The position numbers were made by a program, and so were the translations under genes. From Erythrobacter dokdonensis DSW-74 (lineage in GTDB: Bacteria; Pseudomonadota; Alphaproteobacteria; Sphingomonadales; Sphingomonadaceae), in assembly GCF_001677335.1 (NCBI RefSeq), contig NZ_LZYB01000009.1, positions 57,519 to 121,518 on the forward strand: a DNA stretch of 64,000 nucleotides. The letters are read 5' to 3'. This document shows, in pieces, positions 52,882-60,391 of this stretch. Below the pieces are notes generated by a model. The model ran no database searches. It was not told where the DNA came from and saw nothing but the letters and a program-made list of their open reading frames with translations. The stretch's first letter is position 1; the number at the start of each line of letters is the position of its first letter.

Positions 52882-54042
52882 ATGGAAAATACCACGTCTC
52901 CCGTCTCCGGTGCTGCCAGCGGCGATCCGCTCGCAGAAAGCTTCGACATCGTTGCGCGCCAGGATCAGGTCGAAGCCCAGATCGAGGTCCTGCGCAGCGA
53001 CGTGACCGAGGTAAAGTCTCGTCTCGACAAGGTCGCACGGGCAGCGGCGCGTCCCGCCATAGGGGGCGCATCGACCAGCGATGCGACCGAAGTCAAAGGC
53101 TTCGTCGACGGCTATTTGCGTCGCGGCCGCGAGACTGAGCTGAAGTCGATCAGCGGCATCAATCCGGCTGATGGCGGCTATGCGGTTCCGCGGCAAATCG
53201 ATGCCATCATCGCAAGCGAACTGGCCGAGATCAGTCCGATCCGGGCAATCGCTCAAGTCGTCCAGACCGGCACATCAGGCTATCGCAAGCTGGTTGCGAC
53301 CGGGGGGACTGCTTCGGGTTGGGTAAGCGAAGCCAGCCAGCGGCCCGAAACAGCCGCGCCCGGCTTTGCGGAAATCGCTCCTCCCTCGGGCGAACTCTAC
53401 GCCAATCCGGCGGCGAGCCAGGCAATGCTCGATGATGCCGCATTCGACATCGAAACCTGGCTGGCCAATGAGATTGCGCTCGAATTTGCGCGGGCCGAAG
53501 GAACGGCCTTCGTGCGGGGAAGCGGAATCAACCAGCCCGAGGGCTTCCTCAGCGCGCCGACCGGCACCGCCGAGGACGGCGTGCGCGCGTTCGGAACGAT
53601 GCAATATATCGGCTCGGGCAACGCTACCGGCTTCGACATGTCGCCTGATTCCAGGCTGATTGACCTCATCCACTCTCTCAAGTCGAGCCATCGGCAGGGC
53701 GCAAGCTTCGTCATGAACTCGGCGACGCTCGCTGCGGTCCGCAAGCTCAAGACCTCGGACGGTGCATTCCTGTGGCAGCCCGGTATGGTCGAAGGCCAGC
53801 CCGACCGGCTGCTGGGCTACCCGGTGATCGAAGCAGAGGACATGCCTGATATCGCTGCCGGGGAATACCCGATCGCCTTCGGCAACTTCCGCCACGGCTA
53901 TCTGATTGCCGAACATAGTGCGACTCGGGTGCTTCGCGATCCGTTCACCAACAAGCCCTTCGTCCACTTCTACGCGACCAAGCGGGTAGGAGGAAAAGTG
54001 CTCGATTCCAACGCGATCAAGCTGCTCAAGATCGAAGCCTGA
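52882..54042 (+). CDS. GTA major capsid protein (g5)
   Basis: HK97-fold capsid protein, 386 aa. Residues about 20-60 form a predicted coiled coil (RQDQVEAQIEVLRSDVTEV region) that acts as built-in scaffold and would be cut off by the g4 protease around residue 90-100. Typical motifs of the mature part are GGYAVPRQIDAIIASELAEISPIR, GSGINQPEGFL and GYPVIEAEDMPDIAAGEYPIAFGNFRHGYLIAE (key parts GYPV and FGNFRHGY). It is separated from both neighbours by hairpins, unlike the rest of the cluster. Confidence 0.95.
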   Translation: MENTTSPVSGAASGDPLAESFDIVARQDQVEAQIEVLRSDVTEVKSRLDKVARAAARPAIGGASTSDATEVKGFVDGYLRRGRETELKSISGINPADGGYAVPRQIDAIIASELAEISPIRAIAQVVQTGTSGYRKLVATGGTASGWVSEASQRPETAAPGFAEIAPPSGELYANPAASQAMLDDAAFDIETWLANEIALEFARAEGTAFVRGSGINQPEGFLSAPTGTAEDGVRAFGTMQYIGSGNATGFDMSPDSRLIDLIHSLKSSHRQGASFVMNSATLAAVRKLKTSDGAFLWQPGMVEGQPDRLLGYPVIEAEDMPDIAAGEYPIAFGNFRHGYLIAEHSATRVLRDPFTNKPFVHFYATKRVGGKVLDSNAIKLLKIEA

Positions 54043-54064
54043 CCCGCGGCCAGGCTTCGCCGTC

Positions 54065-54157
54065 CCGGCAAGGTAGAGTCCCCCTTGCTCCCCTGCCGGC
54101 GTTTTGCGCCCGCATCGTCCGAGGCTCGCACCGAGCATGCCCGAGCGATGCGGGCGC
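54065..54157 (+). terminator. Two tandem hairpins after the capsid gene
   Basis: The first hairpin pairs CCGGCA (54065-54070) with TGCCGG (54094-54099) and is followed by CGTTTTG. The second pairs GCGCCCGCATCG (54106-54117) with CGATGCGGGCGC (54146-54157) and is followed by ACCCTTGTTTT. The second stem is 12 bp without mismatch. They lie in the 150-base gap before g6. Confidence 0.6.
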
Positions 54158-54192
54158 ACCCTTGTTTTGACCAGAATCTGGGAGAACCCGCG

Positions 54193-54738
54193 ATGCAGCG
54201 GACAATCGTGCAGCCTCCTGCCCTTGGCGACGCTGCGCTAGCGGAACTCAAGCACTGGCTTGGGATCAGCCGTACCAACGATGATGTCGCCCTTACAGGG
54301 CTGCTCGAGACCAGCACAGCGATCTGCGAAGCCTTTATTGGCCAAGCTCCCCTGCGCCAGACTGTCGAGGAGATCATGCCGATCTGCTCGAGCTGGCATG
54401 AACTCGTTTCGCGTCCTGTTCATCAGCTGGTTGCCGCTACCCTCATCGCCAGCGATGCCAGCCGGCAAAGCCTCGGGGAACCAGGCTACGCCATTGATTG
54501 GCGGGGAGCCGGCAGTGCCTGCGTAAGGCTGCTGCAGCCCCTTGAGGGCCGCGGAGTAGCACTGCAACTTGAGGTCGGGATTGCCGAGGACTGGGCGAGC
54601 CTGCCCGCGCCTCTGGGGCAGGGCATCATCCGCCTCGCCGCGCATCATTTCCGCGATCGCGAGCAGAAAGGCAGCGCGGTCCCTCCGGCCAGCGTCACAG
54701 CCCTGTGGCGACCATGGCGAAGCGTGCGGCTGGGATGA
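54193..54738 (+). CDS. GTA head-tail connector (g6)
   Basis: A 181-aa adaptor protein of the phage gp6/connector class. The helical N-terminal part has ALAELKHWLGISRTNDDVALTGLLETSTAICEAFIGQ, the standard head of these proteins (key motifs LKHWLGI and DDVALTGLL). The C-terminus RPWRSVRLG is also conserved. GGGAG before the ATG supports the start at 54193; the upstream frame runs through the hairpins. Its stop overlaps the next small ORF. Confidence 0.88.
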   Translation: MQRTIVQPPALGDAALAELKHWLGISRTNDDVALTGLLETSTAICEAFIGQAPLRQTVEEIMPICSSWHELVSRPVHQLVAATLIASDASRQSLGEPGYAIDWRGAGSACVRLLQPLEGRGVALQLEVGIAEDWASLPAPLGQGIIRLAAHHFRDREQKGSAVPPASVTALWRPWRSVRLG

Positions 54739-54911
54739 TCCATATGCAACGACCGGGCCCAGCTTTGTTGCAGCGCCTCGCCCTGAAGGCCCGACGGATC
54801 GCAAACCGGCACCTGCGAGCTTCCGGTCATCACCACCGCCGACCATCGGAGGACTGGCATTCGCCTCACAAGCTTTGGCCGGAATTCACCGACGATAACA
54901 CAAGGATCTGA
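54735..54911 (+). CDS. Short ORF in the g7 (stopper) position
   Basis: A 58-aa basic, His-rich protein with no recognisable domain. The ATG overlaps the g6 stop (ATGA) and the gene ends five bases before the DUF3168 gene, so it behaves like a member of the operon. RcGTA has a head-tail joining protein of roughly 110 aa here; this one is about half that and shows no similarity I can see. A second Met at 54744 could be the real start. Confidence 0.55.
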   Translation: MIHMQRPGPALLQRLALKARRIANRHLRASGHHHRRPSEDWHSPHKLWPEFTDDNTRI

Positions 54912-54916
54912 GCGCC

Positions 54917-55312
54917 ATGGAAAACGAATTGCGCGCAGCCCTGATCGCATGGCTACGCTCCGATCCTGCTCTGGCCAGCATCAATTCGGTTGAGGAGGAA
55001 GCCCCGCTGAGGGCAAGCCCTCCGTGGCTCGGTATTGCCGCCAGCGCAGCGATCGACTGGGGTAGCAAGGATCGCCCGGGACGCGAGATGCGGATCGCGC
55101 TGGAACTTGAAACGCTTACAGATCTGACCGCCGTCGACGCATCGCTGCTGGGCGCAATCGAACGCCGTGTGCTCGCCCTTCCGCCATTCCAGCCGGGCTT
55201 CGAGGTAGCCTCGATCCGTTTCCTGCGGTCGCGCAGCGAAGCTCGCGAGAACAACCGCAGGGCGGCGCTCCTCGAATTCCGCTTCCGCCTTCTCGCATCC
55301 AACACGGAGTAA
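54917..55312 (+). CDS. GTA tail terminator, DUF3168 (g8)
   Basis: A 131-aa DUF3168 protein, the tail completion or terminator type. Features are ELRAALIAWLRSDPAL at the N-terminus and the C-terminal NRRAALLEFRFRLLA. It would cap the tail tube next to the head connectors. The tail tube gene follows after four bases. Confidence 0.88.
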   Translation: MENELRAALIAWLRSDPALASINSVEEEAPLRASPPWLGIAASAAIDWGSKDRPGREMRIALELETLTDLTAVDASLLGAIERRVLALPPFQPGFEVASIRFLRSRSEARENNRRAALLEFRFRLLASNTE

Positions 55313-55316
55313 GCCC

Positions 55317-55724
55317 ATGCCTGCACAATCAGGATCCGCCTTCCTGCTCAAGATCAGCGATGGCGCCTCGCCCCCTGCATACCAGACGGTCGCAGGTCTC
55401 AGAACCACGCAGATGTCTATCAATGGTGACACGGTGGTAATCACCCACAAGGGATCGGCCGGGTGGCGAGATCTGTTGTCGGGTGCGGGTACCCGCTCCG
55501 TTTCGGTCAGCGCCGCCGGCATCTTCCTTGGTAGTGTGGCGGAAAGCGCCGTGCGCACCCATGCCCTGGCCGGGACGCTGGAAGACTATGAACTGTCCTT
55601 CGAGGACGGTGAAAAGCTGCGCGGCCGCTTTCTTGTCCAACGCCTCGACTATGCAGGGGACTTCAACGGCGAGCGCAATTACACGCTCCAGCTTGAAAGC
55701 TCGGGGCCGGTAGTACCGGCATGA
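55317..55724 (+). CDS. GTA major tail tube protein (g9)
   Basis: A 135-aa tail tube protein of the TP901-1-like family: GSAFLLKISDGASPPAYQTVAGLRTTQMSIN near the start, VDITHKGS-type segment (VVITHKGSAGWRDLLSGAG) and LEDYELSFEDGEKLRGRFLVQRLDYAGDFNGE (key motif AGDFNGE). Rings of this protein form the tube. The stop overlaps g10 (ATGA). Confidence 0.92.
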   Translation: MPAQSGSAFLLKISDGASPPAYQTVAGLRTTQMSINGDTVVITHKGSAGWRDLLSGAGTRSVSVSAAGIFLGSVAESAVRTHALAGTLEDYELSFEDGEKLRGRFLVQRLDYAGDFNGERNYTLQLESSGPVVPA

Positions 55725-56035
55725 GCAAATCGGCCAATGCACTGAGAGGCGAAACAGAGTTCGTGATCGCCGGGGCGACCCACGTGCTGCGCCCCAGTTT
55801 TGAAAACCTCGTATTGGCCGAAGCCGAGTTGGGCTCGCTCTTCGCGCTTATCGAACGCGCGGCACAAGGCATGCTTACCCTCGCCGAGATTGCGGCCCTG
55901 CTGTGGCATTGTCTGCCCGACGAGAACCGGCCCGAAAGGAGCGCAGTCGGAGAGGCAGTAATGACCATGGGCGTCCTGGCGGCGACCGCACCGGTTCGGG
56001 CCATCCTTGCACAAGTGCTGCAGGGCGACGCGTGA
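55721..56035 (+). CDS. GTA tail assembly chaperone (g10)
   Basis: A 104-aa protein of the GTA TAC family: NALRGETEFVIAGATHVLRPSFENLVLAEAELG with the conserved LRPSFENL, then a helical part. Such chaperones coat the tape measure protein during tail assembly. It overlaps g9 and the next gene (GTGA). Confidence 0.88.
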   Translation: MSKSANALRGETEFVIAGATHVLRPSFENLVLAEAELGSLFALIERAAQGMLTLAEIAALLWHCLPDENRPERSAVGEAVMTMGVLAATAPVRAILAQVLQGDA

Positions 56036-56232
56036 CCGCGACCTTTGCCGATGCCGCGCGCAGGTGCTGCGCGGTGTCAGCACGGCTACTCGGCTGGCGA
56101 CCGGCCGAGTTCTGGAGCGCAACCCCCGGGGAATTGGTGATGGCCCTTACCGACTCTGGCGATTCCCCATTCCCGGCTGCGCCAAGCCAGGAAGCAATCG
56201 CCCGCATGATGGAGCGCGATTCCGATGGATGA
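56032..56232 (+). CDS. GTA second tail chaperone (g10.1)
   Basis: A 66-aa protein with LLGWRPAEFWSATPGELVMAL, the signature of the small phage TAC family that follows g10 in RcGTA. The start is GTG at 56032, overlapping g10; the end overlaps the tape measure gene by eight bases. In many phages such a pair arises by frameshifting; here they are separate overlapping genes. Confidence 0.85.
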   Translation: MTATFADAARRCCAVSARLLGWRPAEFWSATPGELVMALTDSGDSPFPAAPSQEAIARMMERDSDG

Positions 56233-56800
56233 CAATTTCGAAGAGCTGGTGATTGACGTGCGCGCCAGCACTGATGGCTTTGCCGCCGATCTCGAAAAGA
56301 TGCGGCGGTCGCTCGACACCTCGCTGGTGGACGGCTTCGGGCGGGCCGGCAATGTGCTCGAGACCGGATTGCTATCGGCACTGCGACGCGGGAGCCTGGG
56401 CTTCGACGATCTCAAACGGGTCGCCTTTCGCGCTCTCGATGAAATTGCAGGCCACGCCCTGCAATCCGGACTGGCAAGCCTGTTCGGAGGATCGGGCGGC
56501 GGCGGACTGGGCGGGCTTGTCAGTCAGTCACTTGGCGCACTGCTAGGCCTGCCAGGCCGGGCAACAGGAGGCCCCGTGTCGCCGGGCCGTGCCTATCTCG
56601 TCGGCGAAAACGGGCCGGAGGTTTTCATGCCCACCGCGTCGGGCAGGATCGAAACGGGCCGCGGACTGACTTCTGAGGGTCGGGACGTGCGTGTAGCGAT
56701 CCAGCTGGCGGTGCCGCGCGGCACGGCTGCGCCGACCGCCATGCGGCGCTCGTCGCGACAGATTGCCAGCGCGGTTCGTCGCACCCTCCAGCAGGTCTGA
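56225..56800 (+). CDS. GTA tail tape measure protein (g11)
   Basis: A 191-aa tape measure protein, very short as in RcGTA, so the tail must be short. It has an amphipathic N-terminal part, a Gly-rich stretch (FGGSGGGGLGGL) and the phage-tail motif ATGGPVSPGRAYLVGENGPEVFMP (key part GENGPEVF). The basic C-terminus RSSRQIASAVRRTLQQV probably contacts the tail tip. GGGAGGAAA for the next gene follows directly. Confidence 0.9.
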   Translation: MDDNFEELVIDVRASTDGFAADLEKMRRSLDTSLVDGFGRAGNVLETGLLSALRRGSLGFDDLKRVAFRALDEIAGHALQSGLASLFGGSGGGGLGGLVSQSLGALLGLPGRATGGPVSPGRAYLVGENGPEVFMPTASGRIETGRGLTSEGRDVRVAIQLAVPRGTAAPTAMRRSSRQIASAVRRTLQQV

Positions 56801-56813
56801 GGGAGGAAACCCG

Positions 56814-59138
56814 ATGGCATTCTGGCTCGCGCGCGAACGCAGCGCGCAGGAAAGCACCTTCATGCAGCGCTTCGATCCGCGCTTCTGGACGGTCAATTTC
56901 CCCCGTCCTGCGATGGCGTCGGTAGTCACGCTCGGCAGCGATGCGATGCGCATCAGCGTGGAACTGCACCATGCCGGCGAACTGGTCGGACTGATCTGGG
57001 ACAGCGTGGATGTGCTCGATCACCCGCTCCTCGCCTACGAGACAGACCGAGACTATTCGCATACAATTCTCAGCTTCCGGTGGCAGTCCGAGGGCATCAT
57101 ACCCTTGGACCAGCCCAATGGCCCGACGCTGACTATCGAAGGTCGCGATGCGAGCGGCGCACCGAGGGTGTGGTATGTCCGGCTCTGGAACTATGCCGAA
57201 GGCACCCCCACCGACGCGTTGATCAGCCTGCCCTTCTCCGGTCTCGAAAGCGGTTTTTCGTTGCCTGGTGAAGGAGTTTACCCACGCGATATCGACCGGA
57301 TGTTCATTTCGCTCGTCGCGCCCGGATATGTGGCCGGGAGCAGCGCTCCTTTGGCATCGCGCTTCAATGGTGCGGTAGTGATTTCGCAACTATCGGTCGA
57401 CGGCGGGCGAGCCGTGCTCGAGCTTGGCGACGTACTGGTGCCGCCGCACGGCGAGCGCATCGCAACCGCCTATGACGATACCTACAACCAGACCCCGGCC
57501 CGCTTGATCAGGGCGGCCGTCGGCTTGGGCTATCGCGACGATCTGGTGCATTACGTCGGAATGAGCCACTTCATGCGGCTCGACCGGCAAGCCGATGCCG
57601 GACTATTGGCGGCGACCCCGGGGCAACTGGACCAACCGGCAACGGATTGGCACCGGAACTTCTTCGAGCTTGCACAGGCAGCGGAGCTGGAGGTCATCGT
57701 ATCGCTCTCTTACGAGTTGTTCGATGCCTACTGCCCCGAAGCATGGAAGCAACGCACCGCAACCGGTGAACCTGCGCTTACGGGCTGGGTGCCGCCCTCA
57801 ACTTTGCTCTCGCCCGCCAATGCACAGGCAATGGCGTGGCTGGCCGATTGCGGGCGCGCTTTTGTCGGCTTGCTCGAACAGGCAGGTTTGCCGGTCAGGT
57901 TCCAGATCGGCGAGCCATGGTGGTGGGTGACGTCGGCGGGCGAGATCTGCCTTTATGACGATGTGGCGCGGGCGGCATTCGGAGGAGACCCGCCGATCAT
58001 CGACAGCCTGCGCGAGCCGCTCGATCCGGGGGACCTCGCACTGCTCGATGCGGCGGGAGCCATTCTTGCGCAATCGACCGCTGACTTGACGGCTGCCGTT
58101 CGTGCAGCTGCACAAGGCGGCTCGGAAGTTCTTCTTCTAGCCTTCACGCCGACAATCCTCGATCCGGCGATGCCCGAGCAGTACCGCGCCAATCTGCCTG
58201 GGGGCTGGTCGTTGCCCGCTTTCGACCGGCTCCAGGTGGAAGACTATGACTGGCTTACCGCCGGCGCCGACGCAGCGCGACGGGCCGCCTACGGCTTCGT
58301 CGATGCACGGCTAGGCTATCCGTTGCCCCAACAGGATTACTTTGCGGGCTTTGTCCTCGATCCGGCAGATGCGGAAGTCTTCTGGGCACGGATAGATAGC
58401 GGCCTCGATGAAGCGGCAGAGCGCGGAGTTCCCCGCCGTTACGTGTGGGCGCTGCCGCAGGTGAATCGTGATGGCTACACCCGCCTGCCCCCCACCCCGG
58501 AGCTAAGCATGACCCCCTTCGACGATGTCCTCTATCCCTTTGCGCTCGGGCGCAACACCGCGGTCGCACCGGAGTTCTCGACCGCTATCGCCGTCACATC
58601 GTCAGGGCACGAACAACGCAATTCGCTCTGGTCCGATGCGCGCGTGCACTTCGATGTGGGTCCGGGAATCCGATCGGAAGCCGAACTGTCCGAATTGCTT
58701 GCCTTCTTCCGTGCACGGCGCGGCCCGGCGCGGGGTTTCCGCATCATGGACCCGTTTGATCACAGTTCCAACGGGATGACGGGGATGCCCACCATGTCCG
58801 ACCAACTCATCGGCACAGGCGACGGGGCACGAGCGGATTTCCAACTCATCAAGGCCTATGGCGGTGGTGACGATCCACAGCTCCGGCCAATCACCCGGCC
58901 CCGTCCCGACAGCGTGCTCGTCAGCATCGACGGCGTGGCGAACGTTGCATGGAGCCTTCAACCTGGCGGGCTGATCCGTTTCCAGGATGCGCCGCCAGCC
59001 GGAGCCGCGATCCGCGCTGGCTTTCTGTTCGATGTGCCGGTGCGCTTCGCTGAGGACAGGATCGACATCTCGGCAGTGAACTTCACTGCAGGGGAAGCGC
59101 CCTCGATCCCCCTCATCGAGCTGCGCGAGGTGGCATGA
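56814..59138 (+). CDS. GTA distal tail protein: large N-terminal module fused to DUF2460 (g12)
   Basis: A 774-aa protein. The last 200 residues (about 571-774) are DUF2460, which is the whole of g12 in RcGTA: DVLYPFALGRNTAVAPEFST, FFRARRGPARGFRIMDPFDHSS and a C-terminal RFAEDRIDISAVNF. The first 570 residues are extra. Residues 1-210 look beta-rich, and 211-555 look like an alpha/beta barrel with aromatic-rich strands, including FQIGEPWWW (Glu367 between Gly and Pro, as at glycosidase acid/base sites) and QVEDYDW (475-480). I recall TIM-barrel tail modules in related phages, but cannot confirm the family. GGAGGAAA precedes the ATG. Confidence 0.85.
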   Translation: MAFWLARERSAQESTFMQRFDPRFWTVNFPRPAMASVVTLGSDAMRISVELHHAGELVGLIWDSVDVLDHPLLAYETDRDYSHTILSFRWQSEGIIPLDQPNGPTLTIEGRDASGAPRVWYVRLWNYAEGTPTDALISLPFSGLESGFSLPGEGVYPRDIDRMFISLVAPGYVAGSSAPLASRFNGAVVISQLSVDGGRAVLELGDVLVPPHGERIATAYDDTYNQTPARLIRAAVGLGYRDDLVHYVGMSHFMRLDRQADAGLLAATPGQLDQPATDWHRNFFELAQAAELEVIVSLSYELFDAYCPEAWKQRTATGEPALTGWVPPSTLLSPANAQAMAWLADCGRAFVGLLEQAGLPVRFQIGEPWWWVTSAGEICLYDDVARAAFGGDPPIIDSLREPLDPGDLALLDAAGAILAQSTADLTAAVRAAAQGGSEVLLLAFTPTILDPAMPEQYRANLPGGWSLPAFDRLQVEDYDWLTAGADAARRAAYGFVDARLGYPLPQQDYFAGFVLDPADAEVFWARIDSGLDEAAERGVPRRYVWALPQVNRDGYTRLPPTPELSMTPFDDVLYPFALGRNTAVAPEFSTAIAVTSSGHEQRNSLWSDARVHFDVGPGIRSEAELSELLAFFRARRGPARGFRIMDPFDHSSNGMTGMPTMSDQLIGTGDGARADFQLIKAYGGGDDPQLRPITRPRPDSVLVSIDGVANVAWSLQPGGLIRFQDAPPAGAAIRAGFLFDVPVRFAEDRIDISAVNFTAGEAPSIPLIELREVA

Positions 59139-59950
59139 TGCGGGTCTTTTTCGACCGCGAGCTGGATACGGTGGCGACGTTCTGGCGCATCTTTCGTCGC
59201 GACGGCGTGATGCTGGCCTTCACAAGCCACGATCGCGACCTAGCCTTCGGCGGTATTACCCACCGCGCGGCGCCGGGGATGGTGCCGGCTGCAATCCGTC
59301 TGACCGCTGATATCTCAAGCGACAGCGCCGAAGCGGAAGGCGCGCTCAATCACGACGCAATCCGCGAGGACGATCTGGCAGCGGGATTGTTCGATAACGC
59401 AGCGATCGAGATCGGCGCCGTCGACTGGACAACGCTGGAGCATCATGCTCTCTACACGGGCAGGATCGGTCGGATCGAAGACGACCAATCACATTTCTCC
59501 GCCGAGCTGCGTTCCGACAAGCACCTGCTCGAACAAGACCTGGTGCCGCGCACCAGTCCGACTTGCCGCGCCGAATTTTGCGGACGCGGATGCGGGCTTT
59601 CCGCAGCCCGGTTTACGTCGACACACAAGCTCTCTGACATTGATCTCGATCGCAACAGGGTGCGCTTCGCAACTCTCGCAGCCGCCGATCACATCGATGG
59701 CAGGCTCCGTTTCCTGAACGGTGCCCAGACCGGGGTCATGTTCGACATCATCGATATCGACGATGACTGGCTGGTGCTCGACCGACCATTGGTCGACGGG
59801 ACAGCGATAGGAACCAAAGCCGAATTGCGCGAGGGTTGCGACCATACGATCGCGACCTGTTCGGAGCGTTTCAACAACGCTCGAAACTTTCGCGGCGAGC
59901 CCTTCCTACCGGGCAACGATCTGCTCTCGCGCTACGGTCAATCCTCATGA
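59135..59950 (+). CDS. GTA hub protein, DUF2163 (g13)
   Basis: A 271-aa DUF2163 protein with the N-terminal TFWRIFRRDGVMLAFTSHDRDL and the C-terminal FRGEPFLPGNDLL, both family hallmarks. Cys144, Cys149, Cys153, Cys235 and Cys242 form a cluster (CRAEFCGRGC and CDHTIATC) that would fit an iron-sulfur or zinc site in the tail hub. The start is an ATGATG pair; the first ATG overlaps the g12 stop. The end overlaps g14. Confidence 0.92.
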   Translation: MMRVFFDRELDTVATFWRIFRRDGVMLAFTSHDRDLAFGGITHRAAPGMVPAAIRLTADISSDSAEAEGALNHDAIREDDLAAGLFDNAAIEIGAVDWTTLEHHALYTGRIGRIEDDQSHFSAELRSDKHLLEQDLVPRTSPTCRAEFCGRGCGLSAARFTSTHKLSDIDLDRNRVRFATLAAADHIDGRLRFLNGAQTGVMFDIIDIDDDWLVLDRPLVDGTAIGTKAELREGCDHTIATCSERFNNARNFRGEPFLPGNDLLSRYGQSS

Positions 59951-60387
59951 CCACAGACCTGCAGAAACAGGCTTGGCGGCCGACCTGCATTGGCGATGCG
60001 GCTCATGCGATGGTGGGCACGCCATTCCGTCTCCACGGGCTTGACCCGGCTACCGGTCTGGATTGCGTAGGCCTTGTTTACGCAAGCCTTGTCGCGATGG
60101 GCCAAGGGGCTATTGCGCCCCGCGGATACAGCCTGCGTAACGCGATGATCGAGCGATGGTTAGATTTCGCCGAAAGATCGGGCCTGAAACCGACAGGCGG
60201 GCCCGTATCAGCCAATGAAGTTCTGCTGGTGAGTCTGGGCTACGGGCAGCATCACCTGATGATCACGAAAACCCGGCACGAGGTCATCCACGCCCATGCC
60301 GGACTGCGGCGGGTGGTCATCCATCGATTTGATCCCGACCACGCAATTAGCAGCAAGTGGCGTGTCGCGCCCTCGAAGGAACGTTAG
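59947..60387 (+). CDS. GTA NlpC/P60 peptidase (g14)
   Basis: A 146-aa cysteine peptidase that probably opens peptidoglycan during DNA entry. The nucleophile is Cys40 (TGLDCVGLVYASL); candidate catalytic His residues are His102/His103 (GQHHLMI) and His115/His117 (VIHAHAGLRRV). Length and position match g14 of RcGTA. Its ATG overlaps the g13 stop, and the tail-tip gene starts four bases after its own stop. Confidence 0.9.
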   Translation: MTTDLQKQAWRPTCIGDAAHAMVGTPFRLHGLDPATGLDCVGLVYASLVAMGQGAIAPRGYSLRNAMIERWLDFAERSGLKPTGGPVSANEVLLVSLGYGQHHLMITKTRHEVIHAHAGLRRVVIHRFDPDHAISSKWRVAPSKER

Positions 60388-60391
60388 TCTG

